DNA of 64,000 bases from CAVPDA01 sp963702495. GTDB lineage: Bacteria; Pseudomonadota; Gammaproteobacteria; Burkholderiales; Rhodocyclaceae. The stretch spans positions 7,874 through 71,873 of the forward strand of contig CAVPDA010000011.1 in assembly GCA_963702495.1 (NCBI GenBank), given 5' to 3'. Below the pieces are notes generated by a model. It saw nothing but the letters and a program-made list of their open reading frames with translations, was not told the origin of the DNA and ran no database searches. The position numbers and the translations under genes are program-made. This document shows, piece by piece, positions 47,600 to 56,627 of the stretch; position 1 is the stretch's first letter; every line of letters begins with the position of its first letter.

Positions 47600-48733
47600 A
47601 TGTGGGAGTTTGTTTTCATCGCCTCATTGTCGCTGATTTTCTTTGCCTATTTTGGCTATCCGCTGACGTTGCTTATCGTCGGATGGTTTACAGGAAAGCC
47701 AGTAAAGCGTGCCCCAGTCACTCCAAGAGTTACATTCATAATCACCGTTCACAACGAGGAAACCCGAATCGAGAGCAAGTTGAAAAATACACTCTGCCTC
47801 GACTACCCGAAAGACAGCCTGGAGATTCTGGTAGCCTCTGATGGGTGAACCGATCGGACGACCGAAATTGTTAAAAAATATTCCGACCAAGGTGTTCGAT
47901 TAGTTGAATTATCTGACCGCAAAGGAAAGGAAAGCGCGCAGATTGCGGCTGTCGCAGCAGCCAGTGGCGACGTCCTTGTTTTCAGTGACGTGGCAACCAC
48001 ATTGAATCCCGGAGGCCTACGCGAATTGGTGTCTAGCTTTGCGGACTCAACCGTTGGATGCGTGAGCAGTGAAGACCGGCTGATCGGCAAGGACGGACGA
48101 CCTAGTGGCGAGGGACTTTATGTTCGCTATGAAATGTGGCTCCGGCGGCTGGAGTCTCGATCCAGTTCCCTGGTGGGCCTGAGCGGATCGCTGTTTGCAG
48201 CCCGGAAAGCGGTTTGCAAGGACTTTTCCGCCAATTTGCCAAGTGATTTTCGCACCGTCCTGAATAGCATGAAGATGGGTTTGCGAGGCGTGAGTGATCC
48301 CCTTGCCGTCGGCCTATATCAGGATCTCGCTGATCCAAAACGGGAATGGGACCGCAAGATACGTACGGTTGTCAGAGGAATTACTGTGTTCTTCAGCCAT
48401 CTGGAATTACTGAACGTGATGAGATATGGTTTATTCTCGTATCAACTGTTCTGCCATAAGCTGATTCGCTGGAGTGTTCCATTCGTGATGATTACAGCGA
48501 TCGCGTCAAATACCATTCTCGCCTTCCGTTCTCAATTCTATCTTTTGCTCTGGGTAGCCCACGTCCTGCTGTATCTACTTGCGATTACGGGCCTCGCGAC
48601 AAAGCGTGGACATGAAATCGGCGCGTTCAGAATCGCGGGCTATTTTGTCAGTGTTAACTACTCGATATTGGTAGCTTGGGTGAGGTACCTGCGCGGCGAG
48701 CGGATTGTAACCTGGGCGCCAACGGTACGATAA
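47600..48733 (+). CDS. Family 2 glycosyltransferase with an internal TGA stop
   Basis: 377 codons if read through one stop. An N-terminal helix (FIASLSLIFFAYFGYPLTLL) is followed by VTFIITVHNEETRIESKLKN and SLEILVASDG, then TGA at 47846-47848, and the same frame continues TDRTTEIVKKYSDQGVRLVE. The family motif here is normally ASDGSTDRT, so the TGA replaces a Ser codon (TCA to TGA is one change). SGDVLVFSDVATTL carries the donor-site Asp, and several C-terminal helices follow. It is either a true nonsense mutation or a base error; nothing suggests selenocysteine. Confidence 0.8.
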
Positions 48734-48819
48734 CCAGTACCCGACCCGAAGTTGTCTTATAGAGTGCATTAGCCGTCTTCGCAGTATTCAACAGTCCCGT
48801 TGAACGAAAGGAGCAACCA

Positions 48820-49752
48820 ATGATTTCGAGAGAATTCAATATTAAGCTCGCTTCCATTTCCTGGAGCCTGGCTTTAGTCTCACTATTTTCATACCACCTC
48901 GCTTCGGCTAGCGAATGCCCGAATTGGCAGACTTTGCACCCAGAATGGATCTTCTGCGACGACTTCGAAGATTCGACTGCGTTGGTACGACAAGGTCGCT
49001 ATTTTGAATATGACAACAATGGTGGTGATTTCATTGTCGTTGATGGGGCGGGCATGGCCAACTCCCGAGGTATGCGTGGCCTTTGGCAAGTCGGCGAAAT
49101 CGACGCTGGCCATTTGTCTCTGGGGTTCGGACGAAATCCAAATCCATACATGAACAAGGGCATCCGGTCCAATGAAGATTTCAAGGAGGTGTTCTATCGG
49201 ATGTATCTTAAGATGGACTCCGGGTGGCAAGGCAGCCCGGCAAAGCTTTCGCGTGCGTCGATCATCACCGACGCCTCCTGGTCCCAGGCCATGATCGCTC
49301 ATCTTTGGAGCGATGCGCAGAGCCACCTCTTGATCGACCCCGTTCAATGTGTCGGCACCGATAACCGACCCGCGTGCATCGGCTACAACGATTTCTCGCA
49401 CATGACTTGGCTCGGCGCCCGGAGTGGCCGCACGACGATTTTCGATTCTCAACACAGTGGGCAATGGATTTGCGTTGAGCACCATGTGAAACTGAATGAT
49501 CCCGGTGTGTCAAATGGAGTGCAGGAGTTTTGGATTGACGGGCAACTCGAGGTCAATCGCAACGATCTGAATTTTGTAAGATCTTATGGTTCCTACGGCA
49601 TCAATGTGGTGTTTTTCGAGAACTACTGGAATACGGGGTCGCCCCGGCTGCAAGGCAGGGTATTCGACAATATCGTAGTCTCGACCCGTAGAGTCGGATG
49701 TCTTGACACCGCACCTCTGATGCCGCCCAGTAACCTCCGAGTAGTTCCGTAA
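48820..49752 (+). CDS. Secreted lectin/glucanase-like protein, intact paralogue
   Basis: 310 residues, ATG with AAAGGAG 7 nt upstream. The signal peptide spans SISWSLALVSLFSYHLASAS. The mature part has WIFCDDFEDSTALVRQGRYF, FKEVFYRMYLKMDSGWQGSP and GQWICVEHHVKLNDPGVSNG, a jelly-roll type fold. The end, NIVVSTRRVGCLDTAPL then PPSNLRVVP, parallels the end of the gene at 40.4 kb. An exported sugar-binding or sugar-cleaving role is inferred; no catalytic Glu pair can be assigned with confidence. It is the last exopolysaccharide-type gene before the mobile-element cluster. Confidence 0.75.
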   Translation: MISREFNIKLASISWSLALVSLFSYHLASASECPNWQTLHPEWIFCDDFEDSTALVRQGRYFEYDNNGGDFIVVDGAGMANSRGMRGLWQVGEIDAGHLSLGFGRNPNPYMNKGIRSNEDFKEVFYRMYLKMDSGWQGSPAKLSRASIITDASWSQAMIAHLWSDAQSHLLIDPVQCVGTDNRPACIGYNDFSHMTWLGARSGRTTIFDSQHSGQWICVEHHVKLNDPGVSNGVQEFWIDGQLEVNRNDLNFVRSYGSYGINVVFFENYWNTGSPRLQGRVFDNIVVSTRRVGCLDTAPLMPPSNLRVVP

Positions 49753-49767
49753 GAAAGTAGTCTCCGC

Positions 49768-49796
49768 TGACGGCTCCAACGTTTGGGACCGTCAGA
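49768..49796 (+). terminator. Hairpin after the lectin-like gene
   Basis: CTGACGG and CCGTCAG close a stem of about 13 bp with two mismatches (inner TCCAA/TTGG pairs), 16 nt after the stop at 49752. A rho-independent role is plausible, though no T tract follows. Confidence 0.55.
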
Positions 49797-49893
49797 GGGT
49801 TCAGGCAGCCATAAAGCTGCAGCTCTGTTGTCCTCACTCAGATAGCTCTCTACACTCCGATCTGTGCCGGCGAAATGCAAGTTAATCTGCGCC

Positions 49894-50013
49894 TGTTAAT
49901 CGGCGCCCATATAGAGCCATTTGGCTGGCGGCGTAATGGAGCCACAGGATTTGCGGCGTAATGGAGCCAGGAGATTTGCGGCCAGATAGAGCCAGTGGAT
50001 CTGCGGCGTAATG
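49894..50013 (+). repeat. IS21 left-end multiple terminal repeats
   Basis: Four tandem copies, spaced about 27 nt, of a GCGGCGTAATGGAGCC-like motif; one copy reads GCGGCCAGATAGAGCC and the last is cut by the IS1634-like insertion after GCGGCGTAATG. IS21-family transposases bind such repeated sites. A related copy with GGCGTAATGG lies at the right end near 61770. Confidence 0.8.
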
Positions 50014-50073
50014 ACGTACTTTCCGCAGGTCGACGGTCGAATTTGCGCGTAATTTCCCCGGCATGTCGGGCGA

Positions 50074-50427
50074 TTAGGGTTTGCGGGGCGCTTCAGCGTC
50101 GATGAGCCGCTCGGTTTCGTCTTCCCACGCTCGCAGGAGCTTCTTCACTTTTCGGTAGTTCGCGATCGCCTGGTGCAGGAGTACGGCCTGCGCAGGCGAG
50201 ACGTAGCGGTGGACGAGCTTGCCGGCCTTCATGCGCCCCCACTCGTAGTAGGGCCCATGGCGGGCTGCTGGGTCCTGCTGGCAGCGGCAACTCGCCTTGC
50301 CGCACTTCATCATCCGCTTGAGCAGGGTGCCGGAGCACAGGGTGTCGATCTCGGCTAGGGCGTGGCGGATGCGAGTGAGGTGCTCGCGTGCCAGAGCGGC
50401 TGTTTTTTCTGGGTTGCGTTTGGACAA
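50074..50427 (-). CDS. DUF6788-type small protein of the IS1634-like element
   Basis: About 117 residues if started at the TTG at 50427; the frame stays open to 50481. LKRMMKCGKASCRCQQDP and ARHGPYYEWGRMKAGKLVHR are the Cys-containing core and the PYY/W motif of a small family found beside IS1634 transposases. The C-terminus is a charged helix (YRKVKKLLRAWEDETERLID). It is transcribed away from the transposase. It may help transposition or regulate it, but no function is established. Confidence 0.7.
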   Translation of the reverse strand: MSKRNPEKTAALAREHLTRIRHALAEIDTLCSGTLLKRMMKCGKASCRCQQDPAARHGPYYEWGRMKAGKLVHRYVSPAQAVLLHQAIANYRKVKKLLRAWEDETERLIDAEAPRKP

Positions 50428-50471
50428 GGTACTTGACTGTCTAGGAATCCTACGACGATAATAGCGTAGGA

Positions 50472-52193
50472 ATGGCGCCAACGCAACAATCTCCTCCGCA
50501 ACGCGCCCGCTTCAGCCTGCATAGCGAGCGTCTGGGTCCCTTACCCCTCGTCAATCACTTCGTCGACCGGGTCGGTCTGGAAGAGCTGCTCGATCGATAC
50601 GTTCCCTCCGACGCGCGCTGCACCGTCCCCCATGCGCGTGCTCTTGGTGTGCTGCTGCGCTCCATCATCGTCGAGCGAGAGCCGATATACCGTCAGCAGG
50701 AGAGCGTGCACGGGTTCGCCAGCGGGATGTTCGGCATCCGTCCCCAGCAGATGGAATGTCTGTCTGACGATCGGCTCGGGCGCGCTCTGGACCACCTGTT
50801 TGATGCCGACCGGGCGGGGCTGCTCACCGAGGTGGCGTTGGCGGTCGGGAGCCGCTTTGGCGTGCGCTTCGATGAATTCCATAACGACGCCACCTCGGTG
50901 AGCTTCTGCGGCAGCTATCGCGCCGCCTCGGGACGAAAGATTCGCGGCCGAAGCGCCCCGGTGATCACCTACGGGCACTCCAAGGCGCACCGCCCTGACC
51001 TGAAGCAGTTGCTGCTCTTTCTCACCATGAGTGCCGACGGCAACATCCCCGTTGCCTTTCGCTGTGCCGACGGCAATGCGAGCGAGTCGCGCAGCCACAT
51101 CGAAACGTGGAACACGCTGCGGGCGGTGGCGGGCCGCTCGGACTTCTTGTATGTGGCGGACAGTAAACTTTGTTCGCGACAAAACATGCAGGAGATCGAG
51201 CGCGCCGGCGGGCGCTTCGTCACCGTGATGCCGCGCAGCCGCCTGGAAGACGAAGAGTTCCGCCAGTGGATCCAGACCAACACCCCGGACTGGCAGTGTG
51301 TCTGGGACCGGCCCAACCCGCGCTACAGCGACGGGCCGCGCGACTGCTGGTACGTCTGGCGGGCGCCGCTTCCCTCCGCGGAAGTCTGGTCGGTCGTCTG
51401 GGTCTGGAGCGCATTGCTCACCCTGCACCAGGAGGCCCGGCGGCGCAGGAACATCGCCGCAGCCACGGAACAGCTCACGCAGCTGCACGAACGCCTGGCC
51501 GGCCCGAAGGCCCGGCTACGGGGCGCCGCCGAGATCGATCTCAAGCTCAAAATGATCCTTGAGACGCACCACGTCGGCCGCTACCTCAAGGTCAAGCGCA
51601 TCGTGCGTGAAGACCATGTGTACAAGCAAACACGCCGCGGCCGCCCAGGGCCCGAGACCGCTTACCGCAAGATCACCAAGCGGCGCTTTGATATCGAGTG
51701 GAGCACCGACGAGGAGGCCATCGCCTACGACCACAGGAGCGATGGCATGTACCCGTTGATGACCAACGATCGCAGCCTGTCAGCAGCCCAGGTTCTTCAG
51801 GCCCACAAGGGCCAACCCATGATCGAGAAGCGCTTCGAACAGATCAAGACGGTGCACGAGATCGCTCCCGTGCTCCTGAAGAACGAGGGCCGCATTGAGG
51901 CGCTCTTCACCCTGTATTTCCTTGCCCTGCTCGTTCAGGCCCTCATCGAGCGCGAGCTGCGTCTTGCCATGAAGCGTGAGGGCATCGAGGAACTTCCCCT
52001 GTATCCGGAGCAGCGTCAGTGCGCACACCCCACCACTGAACAGATCTTGCGTCTGTACAGCCTCACCGAGCGACACAAACTGACCCAAGACGGCCACACC
52101 GTGCAGGTCTTCGAGGTTCAGCTCACGGACCTGCAGCGTCAGCTGCTCGGCCTGCTCGGCGTCCCGGAGGAAGCTTTTCGCCCGTCAGAGTAG
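50472..52193 (+). CDS. IS1634-family DDE transposase
   Basis: 573 residues from the ATG at 50472. FHNDATSVSFCGSY carries the first catalytic Asp, SDFLYVADSKLCSRQNMQEI the second, and the EIAPVLLKNEGRIEALFTLY block with Y-x-x-R-x3-E/K-type RFEQIKTVHE the late Glu region typical of the IS4/IS1634 group. The length fits a complete enzyme. Terminal repeats are present, so the element may still be mobile. Confidence 0.9.
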   Translation: MAPTQQSPPQRARFSLHSERLGPLPLVNHFVDRVGLEELLDRYVPSDARCTVPHARALGVLLRSIIVEREPIYRQQESVHGFASGMFGIRPQQMECLSDDRLGRALDHLFDADRAGLLTEVALAVGSRFGVRFDEFHNDATSVSFCGSYRAASGRKIRGRSAPVITYGHSKAHRPDLKQLLLFLTMSADGNIPVAFRCADGNASESRSHIETWNTLRAVAGRSDFLYVADSKLCSRQNMQEIERAGGRFVTVMPRSRLEDEEFRQWIQTNTPDWQCVWDRPNPRYSDGPRDCWYVWRAPLPSAEVWSVVWVWSALLTLHQEARRRRNIAAATEQLTQLHERLAGPKARLRGAAEIDLKLKMILETHHVGRYLKVKRIVREDHVYKQTRRGRPGPETAYRKITKRRFDIEWSTDEEAIAYDHRSDGMYPLMTNDRSLSAAQVLQAHKGQPMIEKRFEQIKTVHEIAPVLLKNEGRIEALFTLYFLALLVQALIERELRLAMKREGIEELPLYPEQRQCAHPTTEQILRLYSLTERHKLTQDGHTVQVFEVQLTDLQRQLLGLLGVPEEAFRPSE

Positions 52194-53068
52194 GCGGGAA
52201 ATTCGCGCCAAATTGTAACGTCGACCTGCGGAAAATACGTAATGAGGCCAGTGCAGTAGAGTTTTTTGCGGTCTCGGACTTCTTGATTGCGTTACCTTCC
52301 GGCGTTTTTGCCGGGAGCAGACGCAATGGCCAACAGGAGGTTCGAGATGTACCAAGTTCGACAAATCATCCAACGGCTGCGCTTGGGTGAATCGCATCGC
52401 GCGATTGCCCGCTCGCAGCGCGTCGGGCGCCCGAGCGTGGGCACGATCGAGCGCATGGCGGCAGAGCATGGCTGTCTCGATCCAGCCGTGCCGATTCCGG
52501 ACGATGCGACGCTGGAGGCCTCTTTCAAGAAGCCTCGCACGGCCCCCCAGAACGTATCGAGTGTCGAGCCGTTTCGTGAGCAGATTCTGGCCTGGCACGC
52601 GCAGGGCATCCAGGCCACGACCATGCGCCAGGCGCTCTCGCGCACGCACGGTTACACGGGCAGCGTTAGCGCCATTTACCGATTTCTGAATCGCGAGGTC
52701 GAATCGCGGCCCAGCGCCACGGTCATGCTGGACTTTGCGGTTGCAGAGCTGGCGCAGGTCGATTTCGGGTCGGGTCCGCTGATCACGGATCGCCAATCCG
52801 GCGAGCCGATCAAGACCTGGATCTTCGTCATGACCCTGGCGTGGAGCCGGCATCAGTACGCCGAGATCGTGCGCAATCAGACGGTGGAAACGTGGCTGGC
52901 CTGCCACCGGCACGCCTTCGAATGGTTCAACGGCGTGCCCCGGAAGATTCGGATCGATTTTGTTCCCGGGAACAAAATGGATCTTTTGTGCCCATTGCGA
53001 TTTTGTGGCCAATCCGCGTTAGGGCGTTGTATTTGAGGGCGGGCCGCGCGAGGTGGGCAACATAATAT

Positions 53069-54080
53069 TCACAGAGATTGCAGCCAATTCAGCAGGGTTT
53101 CGTCGTCGCGCCAGACTGGGTGTCTCGGGTGTGCCAACGAAGAACTCAACGTCGTGGGCGGCTCGCAAGCTCGCAGGGCCGCCTCCTTCATGCGAATGGT
53201 AATTTCGGTATAGCGGTTAGTGGTCCCGAGGCCTACGTGTCCAAGCCAGCCCCGAATCAGGTTTGGCTCAGCACCGGATTCCAGAAGGCTAACGGCAGTG
53301 GCGTGTCGAAACACGTGCGGTGAAATGTATCTCGCCTTGCCGTTCGACTTGTCTGGGGGGCAGTTGGCTTGTACGGCGCCGGACAATCTTGTAGATGCCG
53401 AAACGAGTAAGCGGCTGCTGATGCAGCGATACAAAGACTGGCTGATCTGGGGTGCGGCCAGAAACCAGCGCTTTGAGGAGCGATGCGGTTTCTGGCCAAA
53501 GTGGACAGGCTCGCCATTTGTCGCCTTTGCCGTGCAGGCGCACCCGGAAGGGGTCTTGTAAGTCCAGATCGGCACAGCGCAAGTCTGCCACCTCCTGAAC
53601 TCGCGCCCCGGTGTTGTACAAGAAGAGCAGCAGCGCGCCGTCACGTTGAGCCTTTTTGCCGTCGGTGCCGACTGCGCCGATCACGGCTTGCACTTCATCG
53701 CGTTCCAGGTAGAACGTTTCCGATGGGGCGACACGCTTGACTGGAATAGCTGCAACACGCGCCGCCTCATGCAGCATCTCAGGTGCCTGGATTGCCGCAT
53801 ACTCGAAGAAGCAATGCAACGCAGCCAAGCGTTGATTGCGCGTACGCCGGTGGTTATGGCGCTCGTCTTCGATGTAGGTCAGAAACTGCAGAACCTGATC
53901 GGAGGTGAGTTCGACCAGCGCCAGCTTGGATAGCCGATGCTTGGTTCTCTCGGAGACGAACTTCAAGAATAGCCGAAGCGTGTCGCGATAGCTTCTGATG
54001 GACCCTAGTCGCAGGCCTTTTTGTACCTTCAGGTGATCTTCGAAGAAAGCGAGCAAAATCGGACCGAGCGATGGGTTCAT
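53069..54080 (-). CDS. ritC: RitC, tyrosine recombinase (frame break)
   Basis: About 336 residues. Its ATG overlaps the ritB stop (ATGA). The N-terminal SAM-like domain runs through SIRSYRDTLRLFLKFVSERT. TGARVQEVADLRCADLDL carries the first catalytic Arg. After a break at 53341-53360 (a run of six C on the coding strand or a nearby CGA) the frame continues SPHVFRHATAVSLLESGAEP with His-x-x-Arg, and GWLGHVGLGTTNRYTEI with the final His and the nucleophile Tyr. With one base removed all catalytic residues are present. Confidence 0.87.
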
Positions 54081-55063
54081 GATTGGGGGCTCCTGTTGTT
54101 GCAGGCGAATTGCTCAAAGCGCTTGCTGGCGGTATCGAGCAGATCGCTCGTCATCGTCAGATAGACAGCCGTGGAGGCGGGATTCACGTGGCCGAGGAAG
54201 GTCGAGAGTTGAAGTAAGCGCGCACCCGGATCAATCCCGCTGCGGTACCAACGAAGCAGCGTTCCTGTTGCGAAGGCATGCCTCAAATCGTGCAGACGGG
54301 GAGCACTCACACCAGGGGGGATATCGAGTTTGAGCTTTGGCAGGAGATGATGAAATGTCAGGCTGACGGTATCGGGGTTTACCGGTAGATTTCGATTGAA
54401 TGAGAACAGCGGGCTGCTTTGTGACAGATCTCGTGTGGGCGCCGGGCGGCATTGCATGTAGCCTTGCAGTTCCTCGGCCATCTTCGGTCCGAAGGGGACC
54501 AAGCGGCTCTTGCCGAATTTGCTCTGGCGGATGATCAGCAGGTCGCGCCGGAAGTGAACATCGTCATAGCAAAGGCGCGTGACTTCACCCACCCGCAGGC
54601 CGAGACCATAAAGCAGGACGAAGATCATCCGGTAGGTAACCGCGCGGTCGGGACCCTTTGGACGATCGGGGAGTTCGCTGGTAAGTTCCAGAAGCCGCTT
54701 TGCAAGGGCTTGGTCGAAGAGGAATGGAATGCGCTGGGAAGTCGCACGCCTGGGACGTGGGCATACAGGAGGTGCCGTTATCGCTCCTTGTTGTGCCGCC
54801 CAACTCAACCAGTGCCGTAGAACGTACAACAGATGGTTGTAGCTTCTCGGGCGTGTTCTCGGACGGGAGGCAAGAAACGCCTCGATGATTTGCGGCGTAA
54901 GGGAACGTACCTCAGTAATCTTCTGCTCGACCAGAAAGCGGTCAAACAGGCGTAGTGCCTTCTCTTCGTTGTCATATCGCCGACTGAGCGCGCGCTTGAA
55001 TGCGAGATAGCGCTCGATCACGGAAGCGAATGGGCTATGGTAGCCGGTCCAGCGCGTGTTCAT
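54077..55063 (-). CDS. ritB: RitB, tyrosine recombinase
   Basis: 328 residues, start overlapping the ritA stop. N-terminal core-binding domain with ERYLAFKRALSRRYDNEEKA; catalytic Arg in YGLGLRVGEVTRLCYDDV, HDLRHAFATG for the His/Arg pair, and STFLGHVNPASTAVYLTMTS for the last His and the Tyr nucleophile. Intact. In RIT elements all three recombinases occur in fixed order and are thought to act together; the role of each is not settled. Confidence 0.9.
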   Translation of the reverse strand: MNTRWTGYHSPFASVIERYLAFKRALSRRYDNEEKALRLFDRFLVEQKITEVRSLTPQIIEAFLASRPRTRPRSYNHLLYVLRHWLSWAAQQGAITAPPVCPRPRRATSQRIPFLFDQALAKRLLELTSELPDRPKGPDRAVTYRMIFVLLYGLGLRVGEVTRLCYDDVHFRRDLLIIRQSKFGKSRLVPFGPKMAEELQGYMQCRPAPTRDLSQSSPLFSFNRNLPVNPDTVSLTFHHLLPKLKLDIPPGVSAPRLHDLRHAFATGTLLRWYRSGIDPGARLLQLSTFLGHVNPASTAVYLTMTSDLLDTASKRFEQFACNNRSPQS

Positions 55064-56346
55064 AGGATCGCCTCCCCGTCGCCCATGGCGAGCTCACGCA
55101 AGGCCTTGATGGCGACTTTGGTATAGATCTGGGTCGATGCCGGATCGGCGTGTCCCACATAGTCGCCAATCGTCTTGAAGTGAAACTCCGCATCCACGAG
55201 TCTCTGAACGCAAGTGTGGCGAAGGGTGTGTGAACCCGGTCGGGCCACGGAGATCCCAGCTTTGCGCAGATAGTAGGAAGCGCGCTGCCCGATAGAATTG
55301 CGCTCCAGTGGCCTTTGAGGAGCCGTCGCTCGAAAGAACAAACGGCGCTCATCCGTTTCCGGTCGGCCGTGCTGCAGATACTCGACGATCGCATTGCCGA
55401 CCAGCGGCGAGAGGGGAAAGGCCGTCGAGTGGCCTGCTTTGCGCTCCGGTATGCGCAGGCGCTCGCGTTTCCAATCGATGTCGTCCAGAGTAAGCGCGGC
55501 CACTTCTCGCGCGCGCAGACCATAGGTCACGAGCAGCAGCAAGATTGCGTAATCGCGCTTGCCCGTAGCCGTGCGCTGCTCCACCACTTCAAGCATGCGA
55601 CGGACTTCTTCCCACGAAATACTGCGTGGAATCTCCGCGAGCCGGTAGGCATACGGGGCGCCGACGCTCTCGGCGAAGTCGCTACCGACTAGCCCTTCCC
55701 GAAACAGGTATTTCAAAAAGACCTTCAACGTAAAGCAAAGGTCGCGTCTGCCCGTAGGGCTAAGGTGCGGCGCGTGCGTGGTGATAAAGCTGCTCAGAAC
55801 AACTGAAGAGATTCCGGCGAACGTGGATATCCCGTGTTCCTGACAATATGACTCAAAGGCGCGCAACGAGCCGCGGTAATGAGTAATGGAAGACTCCATC
55901 AATCCACGCTCATTCCGCAAGTACGAAAAGAACTGCGGCGCATGTTCGAAAAAAGGCTCTGGGTCAGGCCTGTCTCGGCGCGCGCTGCCGGCAGCATACT
56001 CGGGGAGCACCAATTGAAGCATCTGCTCAACAGGATTTCTCGCCGCGTCAAACATGCCCCGGCGAGCAACCTCGTCGCGACAGTTTGCGCCTCGCTGCTT
56101 CAACCAATCTTCGGCGAACGGTCTGACCTGAGCAGGCAGGTCATCAATACTCTTTGCACCTTGCGCTTCGGCGAACTTCGCAAACCGAACGAGTATCGGA
56201 ACTCGATGAAAGATACTGCGTGCCGCGTAACCGTTCTCGGTGAGCCACACTACGTACTGCTCGATCGGTTCGCCAAGCCAACATGCACGAAGACGATCGA
56301 TCGTCTGTGGTTTGAGGTAATACAGTTCGAGCATGACAACCTCCAT
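55060..56346 (-). CDS. ritA: RitA, tyrosine recombinase
   Basis: 428 residues, first gene of the trio. A long N-terminal region (CWLGEPIEQYVVWLTENGYA) precedes the core-binding domain. TYGLRAREVAALTLDDIDW holds the catalytic Arg, SHTLRHTCVQRLVDAE the His/Arg pair, and GDYVGHADPASTQIYTKVAI the last His and nucleophilic Tyr. All catalytic residues are present. An in-frame ATG five codons in is an alternative start. Confidence 0.9.
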   Translation of the reverse strand: MEVVMLELYYLKPQTIDRLRACWLGEPIEQYVVWLTENGYAARSIFHRVPILVRFAKFAEAQGAKSIDDLPAQVRPFAEDWLKQRGANCRDEVARRGMFDAARNPVEQMLQLVLPEYAAGSARRDRPDPEPFFEHAPQFFSYLRNERGLMESSITHYRGSLRAFESYCQEHGISTFAGISSVVLSSFITTHAPHLSPTGRRDLCFTLKVFLKYLFREGLVGSDFAESVGAPYAYRLAEIPRSISWEEVRRMLEVVEQRTATGKRDYAILLLLVTYGLRAREVAALTLDDIDWKRERLRIPERKAGHSTAFPLSPLVGNAIVEYLQHGRPETDERRLFFRATAPQRPLERNSIGQRASYYLRKAGISVARPGSHTLRHTCVQRLVDAEFHFKTIGDYVGHADPASTQIYTKVAIKALRELAMGDGEAIL

Positions 56347-56627
56347 TCATTCGGCAGAATGCCGGAGGTCATCATCCATCGAACGAAATATTATGTGTCC
56401 TTCTCCACAACCCTTACCCCGCTAAATCAGGACGTTGCCTCGGCCTGGGCACAAATCCAAAACGGGCACAAAAGATCGACAACCCCAAGTGCGCGATAAC
56501 CCGCGCCTGCTACTACGAGCCGACGGTGCAGCGCGCCTATGGCGATCTGGCCCTGGGATATGGCTTCCTGATCGACCCGTGCCCGGTGCGCGACCCCGCC
56601 AAGAAGGATTGGGCTGCATACTGCACC

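Larger units (their letters stand above)
50014..52240 (+). mobile_element. IS1634-like insertion sequence
   Basis: Imperfect terminal inverted repeats of about 45 bp: the left starts ACGTACTTTCCGCAGGTCGA, the right (inverted) ACGTATTTTCCGCAGGTCGA, and both reach AATTTCCC. AATG flanks both sides (50010-50013 and 52241-52244; GTAATGA if the boundary is drawn one base differently). It interrupts the fourth terminal repeat of the IS21 element and carries a DDE transposase and a divergent small gene. Confidence 0.87.
52958..56473 (-). mobile_element. RIT element (three tyrosine recombinases in tandem)
   Basis: Three overlapping tyrosine-recombinase genes on one strand define a recombinase-in-trio element. 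GATCGA flanks it (52952-52957 and 56474-56479). Inverted GATCTTTTGTGCCC motifs occur at 52980-52993 and 56464-56477, each followed 6 nt inward by a second TTTGTGSCC copy. On the left an additional perfect 20-bp palindrome (52958-52977, TTTTGTTCCC and its mirror) lies outside the inner repeat. It sits inside istA. Confidence 0.85.

Noticed and set aside
47846..47848. Selenocysteine at the TGA in the glycosyltransferase
   Set aside because: The position is a Ser in this family, no selenocysteine insertion element is apparent after it, and no selenium genes are present.
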